This document shows, in pieces, positions 44,128 through 53,926 of a DNA stretch of 64,000 bases. Every line of letters begins with the position of its first letter. The stretch's first letter is position 1. The notes beneath the pieces were generated by a model. That model worked only from the letters and a program-made list of their open reading frames with translations. It was not told where the DNA came from and ran no database searches. Location of the stretch: the NCBI GenBank assembly GCA_903952205.1, contig CAJBEZ010000010.1, positions 1-64,000 of the forward strand, given 5' to 3'. The DNA is from an uncultured Desulfomonile sp. (GTDB lineage Bacteria; Desulfobacterota; Desulfomonilia; Desulfomonilales; Desulfomonilaceae). Both the position numbers and the translations under genes were made by a program.

Positions 44128-45330
44128 ATGACTTCTGGATTTGAGGGGTTTTTGTTGTCTGAGAAAATAAACATAGCAATAATCGGTGGAGGAATAGTCG
44201 GCTGCTGGATGGCCCTGGAACTCTCCAGGAGCGAAAAAGACGTCTTTCTGTTTGAAAAAAACCCTGGAATCACAACTGGGGAAAACCAGTCATCACGTAA
44301 CTCAGGGGTCAATCATGCGGGTATCAACTATGATCCCGACACTCGCCCTCTGAAAGCAAGGCTGTGCGTTGAGGGAAACCGGATGTGGGAGGATTTCTGC
44401 GCTCAATATTCCCTGCCATTCATAAAAGTCGGCAAACTGATGGTTGCGCTAAGAGAAGAGGAAGATAGGGAACTTGACCTTTATGAAAGGCGGGCTTTCC
44501 AGAACAATGTTCCTGACGTAAGAAAGATAACAGCCGAAGAAGCCAGAGAAATTGAACCGAATGTCAAGGGTAAATCAGCGCTCCTGATTCCATCATCCGG
44601 TGTCTTTGAACCTACTTCCCTGCTTCGTCAAGTATATTTCCTGGCCTCCAATCAGGGTGTGCAGTTTATGACGGGGACCGAAGTTGTGGGCATAGATGCG
44701 CAACATGGAAAATTAAGCATCAAGATACGTTATCAAGATGGTTCCATGGATTGGGTGGAAACTCAAAAGATCATTAACGCCGGTGGTGTTAAAGCTGTGT
44801 CGTTGGCCAGGATGGTAGACGTTGATTTTCCACTGAAAACAGCTTTGATTCGGGGAGATTCCATGAAGTTCAACCGAAAAGCGCGCAGTGATCTCTATTT
44901 GAAGGGCACAAATGTCTATCCCACTCCTAGGACCGTCAAGACTCCATTTGGCTTTCAGAGCACTGTCGGAGTTCATTTGACTCCGATGTTTGATATCATT
45001 GACGGTAAATTCGTCATAGGCGACACCGTGATGGTCGGTCCCCGGTTGACAGTCGTCAATAGTGATGACGATTTCCAGACCCCCATGCCTGAACCTGAGA
45101 GCTTTGTTCATGACACGGGTTGTTTCTTCCCTGGTCTGAAAGCTGTTGACCTGACGCCAAATTTTGGAGGTATACAGGCCAGACTTGATGGTTACCCAGA
45201 CTTCTATATTGCCAGGGACAGACTATACGACGATATTGTTCATCTTGCAGGAATAGACAGCCCTGGATTCACCGCAGCCCCCGCAATAGCGCGTCATGTG
45301 GTAAACAGATTTTTTGAATCACCAGCATGA
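44128..45330 (+). CDS. lhgO: FAD-dependent oxidoreductase, L-2-hydroxyglutarate dehydrogenase type
   Basis: 400 aa. The FAD motif IAIIGGGIVGCWMALEL is followed by FEKNPGITTGENQSSRNSGVNHAGINY and the LhgO-type segments GVFEPTSLL and GIDSPGFTAAPAIARHV. LhgO-like enzymes oxidise 2-hydroxyglutarate and pass electrons to quinone. Glycerol-3-phosphate-type relatives share the fold. The start is uncertain: the ATG lacks a ribosome site, and a TTG at 44155 with GAGGGG before it is equally likely. Confidence 0.85.
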   Translation: MTSGFEGFLLSEKINIAIIGGGIVGCWMALELSRSEKDVFLFEKNPGITTGENQSSRNSGVNHAGINYDPDTRPLKARLCVEGNRMWEDFCAQYSLPFIKVGKLMVALREEEDRELDLYERRAFQNNVPDVRKITAEEAREIEPNVKGKSALLIPSSGVFEPTSLLRQVYFLASNQGVQFMTGTEVVGIDAQHGKLSIKIRYQDGSMDWVETQKIINAGGVKAVSLARMVDVDFPLKTALIRGDSMKFNRKARSDLYLKGTNVYPTPRTVKTPFGFQSTVGVHLTPMFDIIDGKFVIGDTVMVGPRLTVVNSDDDFQTPMPEPESFVHDTGCFFPGLKAVDLTPNFGGIQARLDGYPDFYIARDRLYDDIVHLAGIDSPGFTAAPAIARHVVNRFFESPA

Positions 45331-45454
45331 AGTAATTCGGTGAGAACCTAAATCCATTTGGCTTGTCATTACAAAAGATAGGTATGAATGACGCCTATCC
45401 CGTTTCTGTAGATCATGTTTATAAAATCAAACAGTTATGAAAGGGGACAACTTT

Positions 45455-46366
45455 ATGACATCAAGAAGGCTTTGGCTGTACATCCCGCTGATTTGCGCAA
45501 GTGTCCTGTGTTCTGGCGTTCTTAGCGTTGAGCAAGCTTTGGCTGATGAAACCATTACCTCCGATATCAAGATCGCACCAAAGAAAAAACTTACCGACAA
45601 TGAATTCAGGGCCTTATCCGAGGCTGCCGGTCGAATCCTGACTCACGTGCATTTGGCTAGGCGCGATATCAGAAAAAAGGACATTGACGCTGCAAAGGGG
45701 CACGTCGAAAAAAGCTTGACCCTCGTTAAGATAATTGAAAACTCAGCCCCTACCTATGAAGTCGTCGCCAAAATAAAATCCGGAGACATTACCTACGAAG
45801 ACAGACGTGTCGTGGAACAACTGGTAGTGCCCATTTTTGCTGAACTTGATCAAACAGAGTACGTGCTTCAGCCCATTAAACAGGCCAAAAAGGAATCCGC
45901 GGCGCAGGCAACGGCAAAGAACTCGTCTGTTCCCGTAGACATGGATTTTGTTTTCACCAAAGCGTCACTTGATGTTGGAGAAACTAAACTGGACCTCCTA
46001 AAGGCTGCTCAGGCTCTGGAAGCCAAGGACGCTGAAGCCGCAAACCAGTCGCTTGCCGATATACAGAACAGGCTCGTCATTTTCGAATATGATGAATGGG
46101 ACGCTCCAGTCGTGAGAGCACGGTCGTATGTGTGGGAGGCTCTCAAGAGTATCGAAAACAAAGAATGGAGTGGAGCTAAAAATTATGTAACGGAGGCTAG
46201 TGAGGCCATTAAATCTCTTACAGAAAGAGGCGGCAAGGAAGTTTCAGAAAAAGTTAAGGCTTTATCAGAGCAGATGTCAGCCTTGACCAAGAAAATAGAT
46301 GAAAAGAAGGATAGCGCCAAGACTGATATTATTTCCATTTGGGACAAACTTACCAAGGGAATGTAA
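45455..46366 (+). CDS. YfdX family periplasmic protein
   Basis: 303 aa from the ATG at 45455, with AAAGGGGAC upstream. The signal peptide (about 30 residues, ending EQALA) is followed by a helix-rich YfdX fold: HVHLARRDIRKKDIDAAKGHVEKSL and the later repeat-like EALKSIENKEW. YfdX is an acid-stress-linked protein in enterobacteria with unclear action. It stands alone, followed by a strong terminator. Confidence 0.88.
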   Translation: MTSRRLWLYIPLICASVLCSGVLSVEQALADETITSDIKIAPKKKLTDNEFRALSEAAGRILTHVHLARRDIRKKDIDAAKGHVEKSLTLVKIIENSAPTYEVVAKIKSGDITYEDRRVVEQLVVPIFAELDQTEYVLQPIKQAKKESAAQATAKNSSVPVDMDFVFTKASLDVGETKLDLLKAAQALEAKDAEAANQSLADIQNRLVIFEYDEWDAPVVRARSYVWEALKSIENKEWSGAKNYVTEASEAIKSLTERGGKEVSEKVKALSEQMSALTKKIDEKKDSAKTDIISIWDKLTKGM

Positions 46367-46393
46367 CCCTTAATCTCCGTCAATGGCTTAGAT

Positions 46394-46438
46394 TCTCGGG
46401 ACCGCCAGGGTCCCGAGACCGCTTTGTATATTTTTTCC
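46394..46438 (+). terminator. Intrinsic terminator after the YfdX gene
   Basis: TCTCGGGACC (46394-46403) and GGTCCCGAGA (46409-46418) form a perfect 10-base stem with a 5-base loop, followed a few bases on by TTTTTT (46431-46436). Confidence 0.85.
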
Positions 46439-46650
46439 TGTGGCATATTCGCCTGCAATCCTAATCAATAATCCTTTCCTGAAAGTTTAAATATTCACTA
46501 CTGTAGTTTCTCACAACCAGCGTGCAGCTTCGGTGATTTGGTTGGCCTTCCTGATTTCAATTGAGGATTTTTCAGGAATAGCAATCTTTTCAGTAGACAG
46601 AATTCCATATCTTTCATTAAGCTCTATAATCAAGATTGAAAGGACGGAAC

Positions 46651-48456
46651 ATGACAGACAAATTTGTCAGTATACGGAATTTAAGGTTCTTACTGCATGA
46701 AGTTCTGAACATCGAAAATCTGACGCAGTTTGATCACTATTCTGACCATTCCAGGGAAACTTTCGATCTTGCTTTGGATACGGCTCACAAGATCGCAAGG
46801 AATTTACTCCTGCCTAGTCTACAGGAAATGGACAAGAATCAGCCCACTTTTGAGAAAGGGATTGTTCACGTTCACCCTGTGGTCAAGGAATTCATCCAGG
46901 AGTGCGGAAAAGGTGGCTGGATAGCCGCAAACGCCTCCTATGAGGCTGATGGTCAGCAATTGCCCTTTTCGGTTACTACGGCGTGCCATTTTATCTTTGG
47001 AGCGGCCAATTATTCCGCTTCTGTTTATCCATTACTTATGTACGGAGCCGCACACCTGATCGAGTCATTCGGTTCAGATCAACTCAAACGGGAATTCATT
47101 CCCAGTATATTTTCAGGGAAGTGGCAGGGCACAATGGCTCTAACAGAGCCTCAGGCGGGCAGTTCACTTGGGGATATTCAGACTCAGGCTATCCCGACTG
47201 ATGAAAACCACTTTCTTATTAAAGGCCAAAAGATATTCATTTCAGCCGGGGATCATGATGCGGTGGAAAACGTTGTTCATTTGATGCTGGCTCGAATAAA
47301 GGGGGCCCCTTCGGGTGTTAAGGGCGTGTCACTTTTCGTCGTTCCGAAAAAACGGCGGGATGAATCCGGTAATCTCTCTCCAAACGACGTTAATGTGTCG
47401 GCCCTGTATCATAAGCTGGGTTATCGTGGAGCGCCGATAGTGCAGTTGAGCATGGGCGAGAACGGTGACTGTCACGGATACCTTGTTGGAGACCCCAATA
47501 AGGGCCTTTCATACATGTTCCAGATGATGAATGAAGCCAGGCTGGCGGTTGGCGTCGGAGCGGCGGCTATCGCCTCGGCCGCCTACTATGCGTCACTGGA
47601 GTATACGAAAGAAAGAAGGCAGGGGCGCAGGCTTTTCGACAAGGATCCCGATTCAGAACCAATCCGTATAATTGATCATAGTGACGTGCGAAGAATGCTA
47701 CTGTTCCAGCGGTCAATTGTTGAAGGATCGTTGTCACTGGTTTTGCAGTGTTGTCTTTACTCCGATATGGCCGGCGTTACCACTGGCGATCAAAAAAGCA
47801 AATTCAGCCTCTTGCTTGACTTGCTGACTCCTGCGGCGAAAACATATCCGTCCGAGATGGGGGTCATGTCAGTGAGTCAAGGTTTGCAGTGTTTGGGAGG
47901 GTACGGTTTTTGTGACGAATTTCCCCTGGAACAATTTTACCGGGATATTCGTATTCACCCGATTCATGAAGGTTCAACCGGGATACAGGGCCTTGATCTG
48001 TTGGGCCGAAAAGTTGTAATGCATGACAGCAAGGCATTTGTACTTTTTCTGGATGAGGTTTGCTCTACAATAAGTGTAGCATGTGAAATACCTGATCTTA
48101 AACCATACGCCGAAAAACTTCAGCATGAAATCAACGCATTGCGAGAAGTAACCTACGGATTAATGATGCTCGCATCTTCAGGGCACAACGAGGATTACCT
48201 CGAAGATTCAACTCTATATCTTGAATTGTTCGGGATAATTGCAGTAGCCTGGCAGTGGCTGAAGCAGGGGATTGCGGCTACGAAGCAATTAGAGAGGAAG
48301 TTGAGCCAATCTGACCAGGATTTTTATATCGGCAAGATAATGACGATGAAATATTTTTTCCTTTACGAATTAATCAAGACCTATGGTTTGATAGAAAGGC
48401 TTTCTGAAGAGGACGGGTTGACTGCGAATTTTGACGACAAATTTTTTGCTGACTAG
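46651..48456 (+). CDS. Acyl-CoA dehydrogenase
   Basis: 601 aa from the ATG at 46651 with AAAGGACGG upstream. The layout is that of the long FadE/DmdC-type enzymes: a small helical head, MALTEPQAGSSLGD (FAD and substrate contacts), HKLGYRGAPIVQL, the dehydrogenase domain with QCLGGYGFCDEFPLEQFYRDIRI, HEGSTGIQGLDLLGRK and a C-terminal helical extension. It introduces the alpha-beta double bond in an acyl-CoA. It precedes a DUF362 gene and an acyl-CoA ligase gene, all in one direction. Confidence 0.93.
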   Translation: MTDKFVSIRNLRFLLHEVLNIENLTQFDHYSDHSRETFDLALDTAHKIARNLLLPSLQEMDKNQPTFEKGIVHVHPVVKEFIQECGKGGWIAANASYEADGQQLPFSVTTACHFIFGAANYSASVYPLLMYGAAHLIESFGSDQLKREFIPSIFSGKWQGTMALTEPQAGSSLGDIQTQAIPTDENHFLIKGQKIFISAGDHDAVENVVHLMLARIKGAPSGVKGVSLFVVPKKRRDESGNLSPNDVNVSALYHKLGYRGAPIVQLSMGENGDCHGYLVGDPNKGLSYMFQMMNEARLAVGVGAAAIASAAYYASLEYTKERRQGRRLFDKDPDSEPIRIIDHSDVRRMLLFQRSIVEGSLSLVLQCCLYSDMAGVTTGDQKSKFSLLLDLLTPAAKTYPSEMGVMSVSQGLQCLGGYGFCDEFPLEQFYRDIRIHPIHEGSTGIQGLDLLGRKVVMHDSKAFVLFLDEVCSTISVACEIPDLKPYAEKLQHEINALREVTYGLMMLASSGHNEDYLEDSTLYLELFGIIAVAWQWLKQGIAATKQLERKLSQSDQDFYIGKIMTMKYFFLYELIKTYGLIERLSEEDGLTANFDDKFFAD

Positions 48457-48505
48457 ATTTCAGAGAATTTGGCGTAGAGGAACCGACCGATTATGAGGAG
48501 TTTTT

Positions 48506-49822
48506 ATGGGGAAGCATGTTGTTGGAGTAGTGAGATGCACCACTCCTGTTGATTCTGTCCGAGAAGTCATTGAACTTGCTGGTGGCTTGAATCGGATTTC
48601 AAAGTCTGATCGGGTTTTTATCAAACCTAATATTGTTTTCTGGAGTAGAGGTGTTGCTTTTCCAAAGTGGGGGGTAATTACCACCTCCAGGGTCGTCGAA
48701 GACACCGTCAGGCTACTGAAGGAATATGGAGTAAATGACATAACTCTGGGCGAGGGAACAGTAGTTCTTGATCCCAAGGACAGGGAAACTCAAGAGGACG
48801 CCTACCGGTATCTGGGATACAGATCACTCGAAAAACAATATGGCATAAAGTGCGTGAAAGTTTTTGAACGTCCATTTGAGAAAGTGGATGTGGGGGATGG
48901 AGTAACTCTGAATTTCAACACGGATATACTCAACAGTGATGTGGTAATAAATCTGCCGGTGTTGAAAACACACGCCCAGGCGGTTGTAAGTCTGGGAGTC
49001 AAAAATCTTAAGGGAACCATAGATATCAAATCGCGCAAGAAATGCCACAATGTGGACGGAGACAAAGATTTGCATTTCTATGTTTCCAGACTCATTCAGA
49101 AATTTCCCCGAATGCTCACAGTGATTGATGGAATATATTCGAATGAAAGAGGCCCGGGATTTGATGGAAAGGCACGGAGGACCAATCTTCTTATAGCTTC
49201 GTGGGATGTCTTGTCGGCGGATTTTGTCGGGGCAAAGATCCTGGGATATACGCCGAAACAGGTGCCACATCTGGCGCACGCCGCCCAATTCTATTCAAAA
49301 CCTTTGGATATGTCGGATATACAAACTACAGGCGTGGACGTTGAATCTGTGGCATCCTTTCATGATTACACATTCCCGTACAACGAGGATAACACTCTTC
49401 CCATGCCACTTGTGAAAATGGGTATAAGCGGAATCTCATATCCTAAATATGATACTAGCCTCTGTACCTATTGTTCTTTATTGACTGGGGCGGTGTTGAC
49501 CTCCATCGCAATGGCTTGGAAGGGGTCTTCCTGGCCAAATGTTGAGGTGTTGACCGGCAAATTGATGAAACCAACCCCGGGCAAGAAGTCAATAATGATT
49601 GGAAAGTGTCTTTTTGAGGCTAACAAGAAAAACCCTGAACTCAAAGACACCATTTTTGTCAAGACTTGTCCTCCATCTCCAGATAAAATAATAGAAGCTT
49701 TGAATCAGAGTGGAATCGAAATCAAACCGGACATACTCATGAACCTTGACAAGTTTCCCGCTTTTTTTATGAAAAAATATGTGAACAATCCGGAATTCGA
49801 AGAATCATTTTTTCAGATCTAA
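48506..49822 (+). CDS. DUF362 family protein
   Basis: 438 aa starting GKHVVGVVRCTT, then VFIKPNIV, DITLGEG, DVVINLPVLKTHAQAVVSLGVKNLKG, the typical DUF362 order, with Asp/His residues that may bind a metal. The ferredoxin-type cluster often found in this family is not evident; only three Cys lie near 310-330. The role is unknown, and electron transfer is a common suggestion. GAGGAGTTTTT precedes the ATG. It lies 49 bases after the acyl-CoA dehydrogenase. Confidence 0.88.
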   Translation: MGKHVVGVVRCTTPVDSVREVIELAGGLNRISKSDRVFIKPNIVFWSRGVAFPKWGVITTSRVVEDTVRLLKEYGVNDITLGEGTVVLDPKDRETQEDAYRYLGYRSLEKQYGIKCVKVFERPFEKVDVGDGVTLNFNTDILNSDVVINLPVLKTHAQAVVSLGVKNLKGTIDIKSRKKCHNVDGDKDLHFYVSRLIQKFPRMLTVIDGIYSNERGPGFDGKARRTNLLIASWDVLSADFVGAKILGYTPKQVPHLAHAAQFYSKPLDMSDIQTTGVDVESVASFHDYTFPYNEDNTLPMPLVKMGISGISYPKYDTSLCTYCSLLTGAVLTSIAMAWKGSSWPNVEVLTGKLMKPTPGKKSIMIGKCLFEANKKNPELKDTIFVKTCPPSPDKIIEALNQSGIEIKPDILMNLDKFPAFFMKKYVNNPEFEESFFQI

Positions 49823-49881
49823 CCGGTCGAACATCCCTATTTTTTTGGTAAAAATGTAGATTGATTTAGTTTTGAATTTCG

Positions 49882-49909
49882 TTGACATCTCAATCAATCT
49901 CGTTAGGAT
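49882..49909 (+). promoter_or_regulatory. Sigma-70-type promoter of the acyl-CoA ligase gene
   Basis: TTGACA (49882-49887), a 16-base spacer and TAGGAT (49904-49909) lie 66 bases before the ligase ATG. Confidence 0.6.
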
Positions 49910-49919
49910 AAAATCTTTG

Positions 49920-49936
49920 GCGCACAGACTGTGCGC
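49920..49936. promoter_or_regulatory. Operator-like palindrome in the acyl-CoA ligase leader
   Basis: GCGCACAG and CTGTGCGC flank a single A in a perfect 17-base palindrome just beyond the predicted transcription start. A repressor bound here would block initiation. It could also form a short leader hairpin. Confidence 0.6.
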
Positions 49937-49974
49937 TCTTTCTGTTCTTATAAGAAAATCCAAGGAGTTTCACG

Positions 49975-51636
49975 ATGGCAAATCAGCCAAGATTAATTCA
50001 GAGGACACCCAGCGCGTATGACTATCCACTTTTGATCAAGAATATTTTGATCACTCCAATCCTGTATTCGCCGGATGAGGAAATTGTCTACAGAGACAAG
50101 TTCAGAATGACATACAGGGACCTGTACCAACGAATAAATAAGCTGGCGTCAGCCTTGACCAACATGGGGGTAGGGTCTGAAGACACTATAGGGGTAATGG
50201 ACTGGGATTCGCATCGTTACCTCGAGTGTTATTTTGCCATTCCAATGATGGGCGCAGTGCTGCACACCATCAATGTCCGACTTTCCACTGAACAGATAAT
50301 CTACACTGTCAACCACGCCGAAGATACTGTGCTAATGGTCAATGAAGAGTTCATGCCAATAGTTGAGTCCATAATCGGTGAACTGAAGACCGTCAAAAAG
50401 ATCATATTACTTAAAGACAGCGACGAAAGCCCAAAAACAACAGTGGCGCTTGCGGGTGAATATGAGGATTTGCTGGCAAAAGCGTCCGCAGATTTTGAGT
50501 TCCCTGATTTTGATGAAAACACCATGGCTACGTTGTTCTACACTACTGGAACAACCGGCGACCCCAAAGGCGTCTATTACAGTCATAGGCAGCTAGTGCT
50601 GCATACTTTCGACATGTCAATGGCGCTCTCCGGGTTCTCGTCCATCGTGAGGTTCCAGTCTGCCGATGTATACATGCCCATAACGCCGATGTTCCATGTT
50701 CACGCCTGGGGTATTCCATATCTAGCCACACTTTTGGGATGCAAGCAGGTCTACCCGGGAAGATACGAGCCGGCAATGTTGCTCAAACTACTTCTGAGCG
50801 AGAAAGTCACTTTTTCACACTGTGTTCCGACAATTCTTCACATGCTTGTGACCAGCCCAGTAGCGAAACAGGTTGATTTAAGCAATTGGAAAGTCGTCAT
50901 TGGTGGTTCTGCGCTGCCAATAGGCCTGGCAAAAGCGGCGATGGATTTGGGAATAGAGATTATAGCCGCTTACGGCATGTCGGAAACCTGTCCGCTTCTA
51001 ACGGCCGCAAACCTGAAGCCAAAGATGGCGGGATGGAGCCCTGAGCAGAAATTGGATGTAATCACAAAAACTGGTTTACCCACTCCCTTTGTAAACTTGA
51101 AGGTTGTGGACGCGGAGGGTAAAGAGGTTCCGCATGATGGAGTCACTACAGGAGAAATAGTGGTTCGTACTCCGTGGTTGACTCAGGGATATTTCAAATC
51201 ACCGGAAAAGTCGGAAGAACTCTGGAAGGGAGGATGGTTACACACAGGGGATGTGGCCAATATAGATTCAGAGGGATATGTCAGAATAACCGATAGATTT
51301 AAGGATGTTATCAAGACCGGTGGTGAATGGATTTCATCTCTTGAGCTTGAAAGTCTTATAAGCCAGCATCCAACTGTTTCCGAGGTAGCGGTGATTGGCG
51401 TTGCTGACGAGAAGTGGGGTGAGCGCCCGGTAGCTCTCGTAGTAATCAAGCCGGGCCAGACTTTTTCAGAGGACAGCCTACGAGATTTCATGAAGGAGCT
51501 TGCCGATAAAGGCGCCATATCAAAATGGGCCATTCCCGACCGGTTTCATGAAGTTAAGGAGATTCCAAAGACGAGTGTCGGCAAGTTGAACAAAAAAGTT
51601 ATACGTCAGCAGGCAGTGGAAGGCGTTTACAAGTAA
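49975..51636 (+). CDS. Medium/long-chain acyl-CoA ligase (AMP-forming)
   Basis: 553 aa. The AMP-binding motif FYTTGTTGDPKGVYYSHR, GMSETCP, TGDVANID, DRFKDVIKTGGEWIS and the C-terminal PKTSVGKLNKK (catalytic Lys) are all present. It activates a fatty acid to its CoA ester. The AAGGAG site sets the start. Together with the acyl-CoA dehydrogenase upstream it fits beta-oxidation, though it has its own promoter. Confidence 0.94.
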   Translation: MANQPRLIQRTPSAYDYPLLIKNILITPILYSPDEEIVYRDKFRMTYRDLYQRINKLASALTNMGVGSEDTIGVMDWDSHRYLECYFAIPMMGAVLHTINVRLSTEQIIYTVNHAEDTVLMVNEEFMPIVESIIGELKTVKKIILLKDSDESPKTTVALAGEYEDLLAKASADFEFPDFDENTMATLFYTTGTTGDPKGVYYSHRQLVLHTFDMSMALSGFSSIVRFQSADVYMPITPMFHVHAWGIPYLATLLGCKQVYPGRYEPAMLLKLLLSEKVTFSHCVPTILHMLVTSPVAKQVDLSNWKVVIGGSALPIGLAKAAMDLGIEIIAAYGMSETCPLLTAANLKPKMAGWSPEQKLDVITKTGLPTPFVNLKVVDAEGKEVPHDGVTTGEIVVRTPWLTQGYFKSPEKSEELWKGGWLHTGDVANIDSEGYVRITDRFKDVIKTGGEWISSLELESLISQHPTVSEVAVIGVADEKWGERPVALVVIKPGQTFSEDSLRDFMKELADKGAISKWAIPDRFHEVKEIPKTSVGKLNKKVIRQQAVEGVYK

Positions 51637-51664
51637 TTGAAAAATTTCTTATGGGTTTGAACCA

Positions 51665-51694
51665 AAAGGACACGGAACAATATCCGTGTCCTTT
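51665..51694. terminator. Bidirectional terminator between the ligase and ugd genes
   Basis: AAAGGACACGGA (51665-51676) and TCCGTGTCCTTT (51683-51694) are perfect 12-base arms around a 6-base loop, with A-rich and T-rich flanks, between convergent genes. Confidence 0.85.
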
Positions 51695-51723
51695 ACTGTT
51701 TTGACAAATGTATTTTTAGAAAT

Positions 51724-53100
51724 CTAAAGCTTCGACAAAGGTGGCCTGCCTATGCGGTGAACCGAGAAACCGATTTGATAGAGTTTCCTGTGGTCAAGCA
51801 AATTTCTCCCGTCAAAAATGAAGGCGGGTTTTTCCATGGTCTCAAAAATTCTAGCATAATCCAATGAAACGAATTGGGACCAATCTGTAGCTATTACAAT
51901 GGCGTGGGCTTTCGATGCGGCGCTGTATGGATCTGATTCAAGAATAAATTGGCCTGCGTATTCTTCAAGGTCTTTAGCTGCGCCATCTAGAGCTTTTGGA
52001 TCATGAATCGCCAACTGGGCCTTTTCATCCAAGAGTCCCCGACAGACGTTTATAGCTGGAGATTCTCGCGTATCACCCGTGTCAGCCTTAAATGCGAATC
52101 CGAATATCGCAATTTTCTTGCCCACGATGGTATTGAACATTTGTTTAATTATGATGTCTACGAATCTTCGTTGCTGGTAAGAATTAATTTCTAAGACCTG
52201 TTCCCAATATCTCGCTACCTCCGACAGACCATAATTCTCCGCAATATAAGTAAGATTTAAAATATCTTTTTTAAAACACGATCCGCCAAAACCTAGGCCG
52301 GCCTTGAGAAATTTTGGACCAATTCTGGAGTCCATTCCTACTGCTTTGGCGACTTCTTCTATATCAGCGTTTGTCTTTTCGCAAAGAGCTGATATGGAAT
52401 TTATGGATGACACTCTCTGTGCCAGAAACGCATTGGCCACAAGTTTGGAAAGTTCACTCGACCAGACGCTTGAAGTAAGGATTTTTTCCTCTGGCACCCA
52501 ATGTTTGTAAATATCTACAACTTCTTTCAGAGCAGCCTGTCCTGAGTCGGTTTCTCTAGCGCCAATAAGGACTCTGTCCGGGGTTTCAAGGTCACGGATA
52601 GCCGACCCTTCAGCAAGGAATTCGGGGTTTGAGACAATCTCGAAATGAATTTTTTTCTCATTTGAATCCAGGATGCGTCCTATCGCCGCTGCGGTCCTTA
52701 CCGGGAGAGTGCTTTTTTCAACGACTATTTTGGGTTTAGAACTATTTTTTAGAATCTGTCTGGCCGTTATTTCCCAAAATTGCAGATCCGCCGCTTTTCC
52801 AGCGCCTAGACCAAAAGTCTTGGTAGGCGTGTTTACACTGACAAATATAATATCGGCGCCATCTATCTGCTCATCAACATCTGTCCTGAAAAATAGGTTT
52901 CTACCACGAACCGCCGACACTATTTCATCAAGTCCCGGCTCAAATATCGGGAGATTATCCGAGTTCCACCGCATAATTCGGTCATGATTTATGTCCACCA
53001 CCACAACTTGGTATTCAGGACAGTGGCGAGCTATGACCGCCATTGTTGGTCCACCTACATAACCTGCCCCTATGCACAGAATATTTTTTTTGAACACCAT
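51724..53100 (-). CDS. ugd: UDP-glucose 6-dehydrogenase
   Basis: 458 aa. It has the NAD loop ILCIGAGYVGGPTMAVIA, SVNTPTKTFG, VEKSTLPVRTA, NPEFLAEGSAI, the catalytic Cys in GFGGSCFKKD, and FAFKADTGDTRESPAI. GLGAGKAADLQFWE is typical of the eukaryote-like branch, as is the 458-aa length. It makes UDP-glucuronate for polysaccharide. GGAGGCGA precedes the ATG. Confidence 0.95.
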   Translation of the reverse strand: MVFKKNILCIGAGYVGGPTMAVIARHCPEYQVVVVDINHDRIMRWNSDNLPIFEPGLDEIVSAVRGRNLFFRTDVDEQIDGADIIFVSVNTPTKTFGLGAGKAADLQFWEITARQILKNSSKPKIVVEKSTLPVRTAAAIGRILDSNEKKIHFEIVSNPEFLAEGSAIRDLETPDRVLIGARETDSGQAALKEVVDIYKHWVPEEKILTSSVWSSELSKLVANAFLAQRVSSINSISALCEKTNADIEEVAKAVGMDSRIGPKFLKAGLGFGGSCFKKDILNLTYIAENYGLSEVARYWEQVLEINSYQQRRFVDIIIKQMFNTIVGKKIAIFGFAFKADTGDTRESPAINVCRGLLDEKAQLAIHDPKALDGAAKDLEEYAGQFILESDPYSAASKAHAIVIATDWSQFVSLDYARIFETMEKPAFIFDGRNLLDHRKLYQIGFSVHRIGRPPLSKL

Positions 53101-53201
53101 TCGCCTCCAACAAGGCCCTATCAGCGATCATGCTGAAAAAACCCGAGCCCTGAATGTCCACAATGCTTTTTTAAATGACGTTAATAATTTACCGGTGGGA
53201 A

Positions 53202-53855
53202 TTATTTATTCTTAATCTTGTCGAGAATTTTTTGCGCCTCATCGTCCAGCCCAAGTTTTGAATATTCGTCAATTACCCTTTGAGCGGCTATCTTTGCGGC
53301 TTTATAGTTTCCAAGGCTAATATATGATCGTGATTTGTACAGTTCTTTCTCAGCCAATTTTCTCTGACATTCGCGAGATTTTTCTTCTGCCTTTTTGCCC
53401 CATTCCCCTGGGTCCGCAGCGTCAGAAACTGCCTTGAAGGCGCGAATAGCCTGTTTAACCACTGAGTTGTCAAGGTCTGTGTTCTTTATCTGATTAAAAT
53501 AGGACATTGCAATTTGGTACCGCGCTCTTGAAGCCTCTTTGTCCCCTGGGTACAACTCCATAAATTGGAGATAGCGGGCAATGGCCTTATCATATGAACC
53601 CTCGTCGTAAAAGGAATCAGCAATGGCCAAATAAACCTCTGGCATTTGTTTGAATTCCGGATGAGCCGATTTTAATCTCTCCAGAATGTTTATACCCTCC
53701 TGATATTGCTTATCCTTGATCTTTTCTTTTCCCTGTTTGAAGAGTTCTTCCGCCGATACATTCTTCTCTTTGACATCAGCCGTCCACAAGGGCACGCAAC
53801 CCGTCGCCAACCCTACCAATACCGCCAGTAAAAGCAAACGGACTACTAAAACCAC
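53202..53855 (-). CDS. bamD: BamD-like outer membrane assembly lipoprotein
   Basis: About 217 aa from a GTG at 53853-53855 with AGAGGAAA upstream. The signal peptide ends in LATGC, a lipobox, so the protein is anchored at Cys about 20. TPR helices follow (AEELFKQGKEKIKDKQYQEG; YLAIADSFYDEGSYDKAIARY; a further pair near the end). It matches BamD in shape and size, which helps insert outer membrane proteins. Other TPR lipoproteins share the look. Confidence 0.85.
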   Translation of the reverse strand: MVLVVRLLLLAVLVGLATGCVPLWTADVKEKNVSAEELFKQGKEKIKDKQYQEGINILERLKSAHPEFKQMPEVYLAIADSFYDEGSYDKAIARYLQFMELYPGDKEASRARYQIAMSYFNQIKNTDLDNSVVKQAIRAFKAVSDAADPGEWGKKAEEKSRECQRKLAEKELYKSRSYISLGNYKAAKIAAQRVIDEYSKLGLDDEAQKILDKIKNK

Positions 53856-53926
53856 AATAGAATTTCCTCTCAAATGACTTACCGACGAAACCTTTATCAA
53901 TCTAGCACACTTGTGTCAATAAATCC

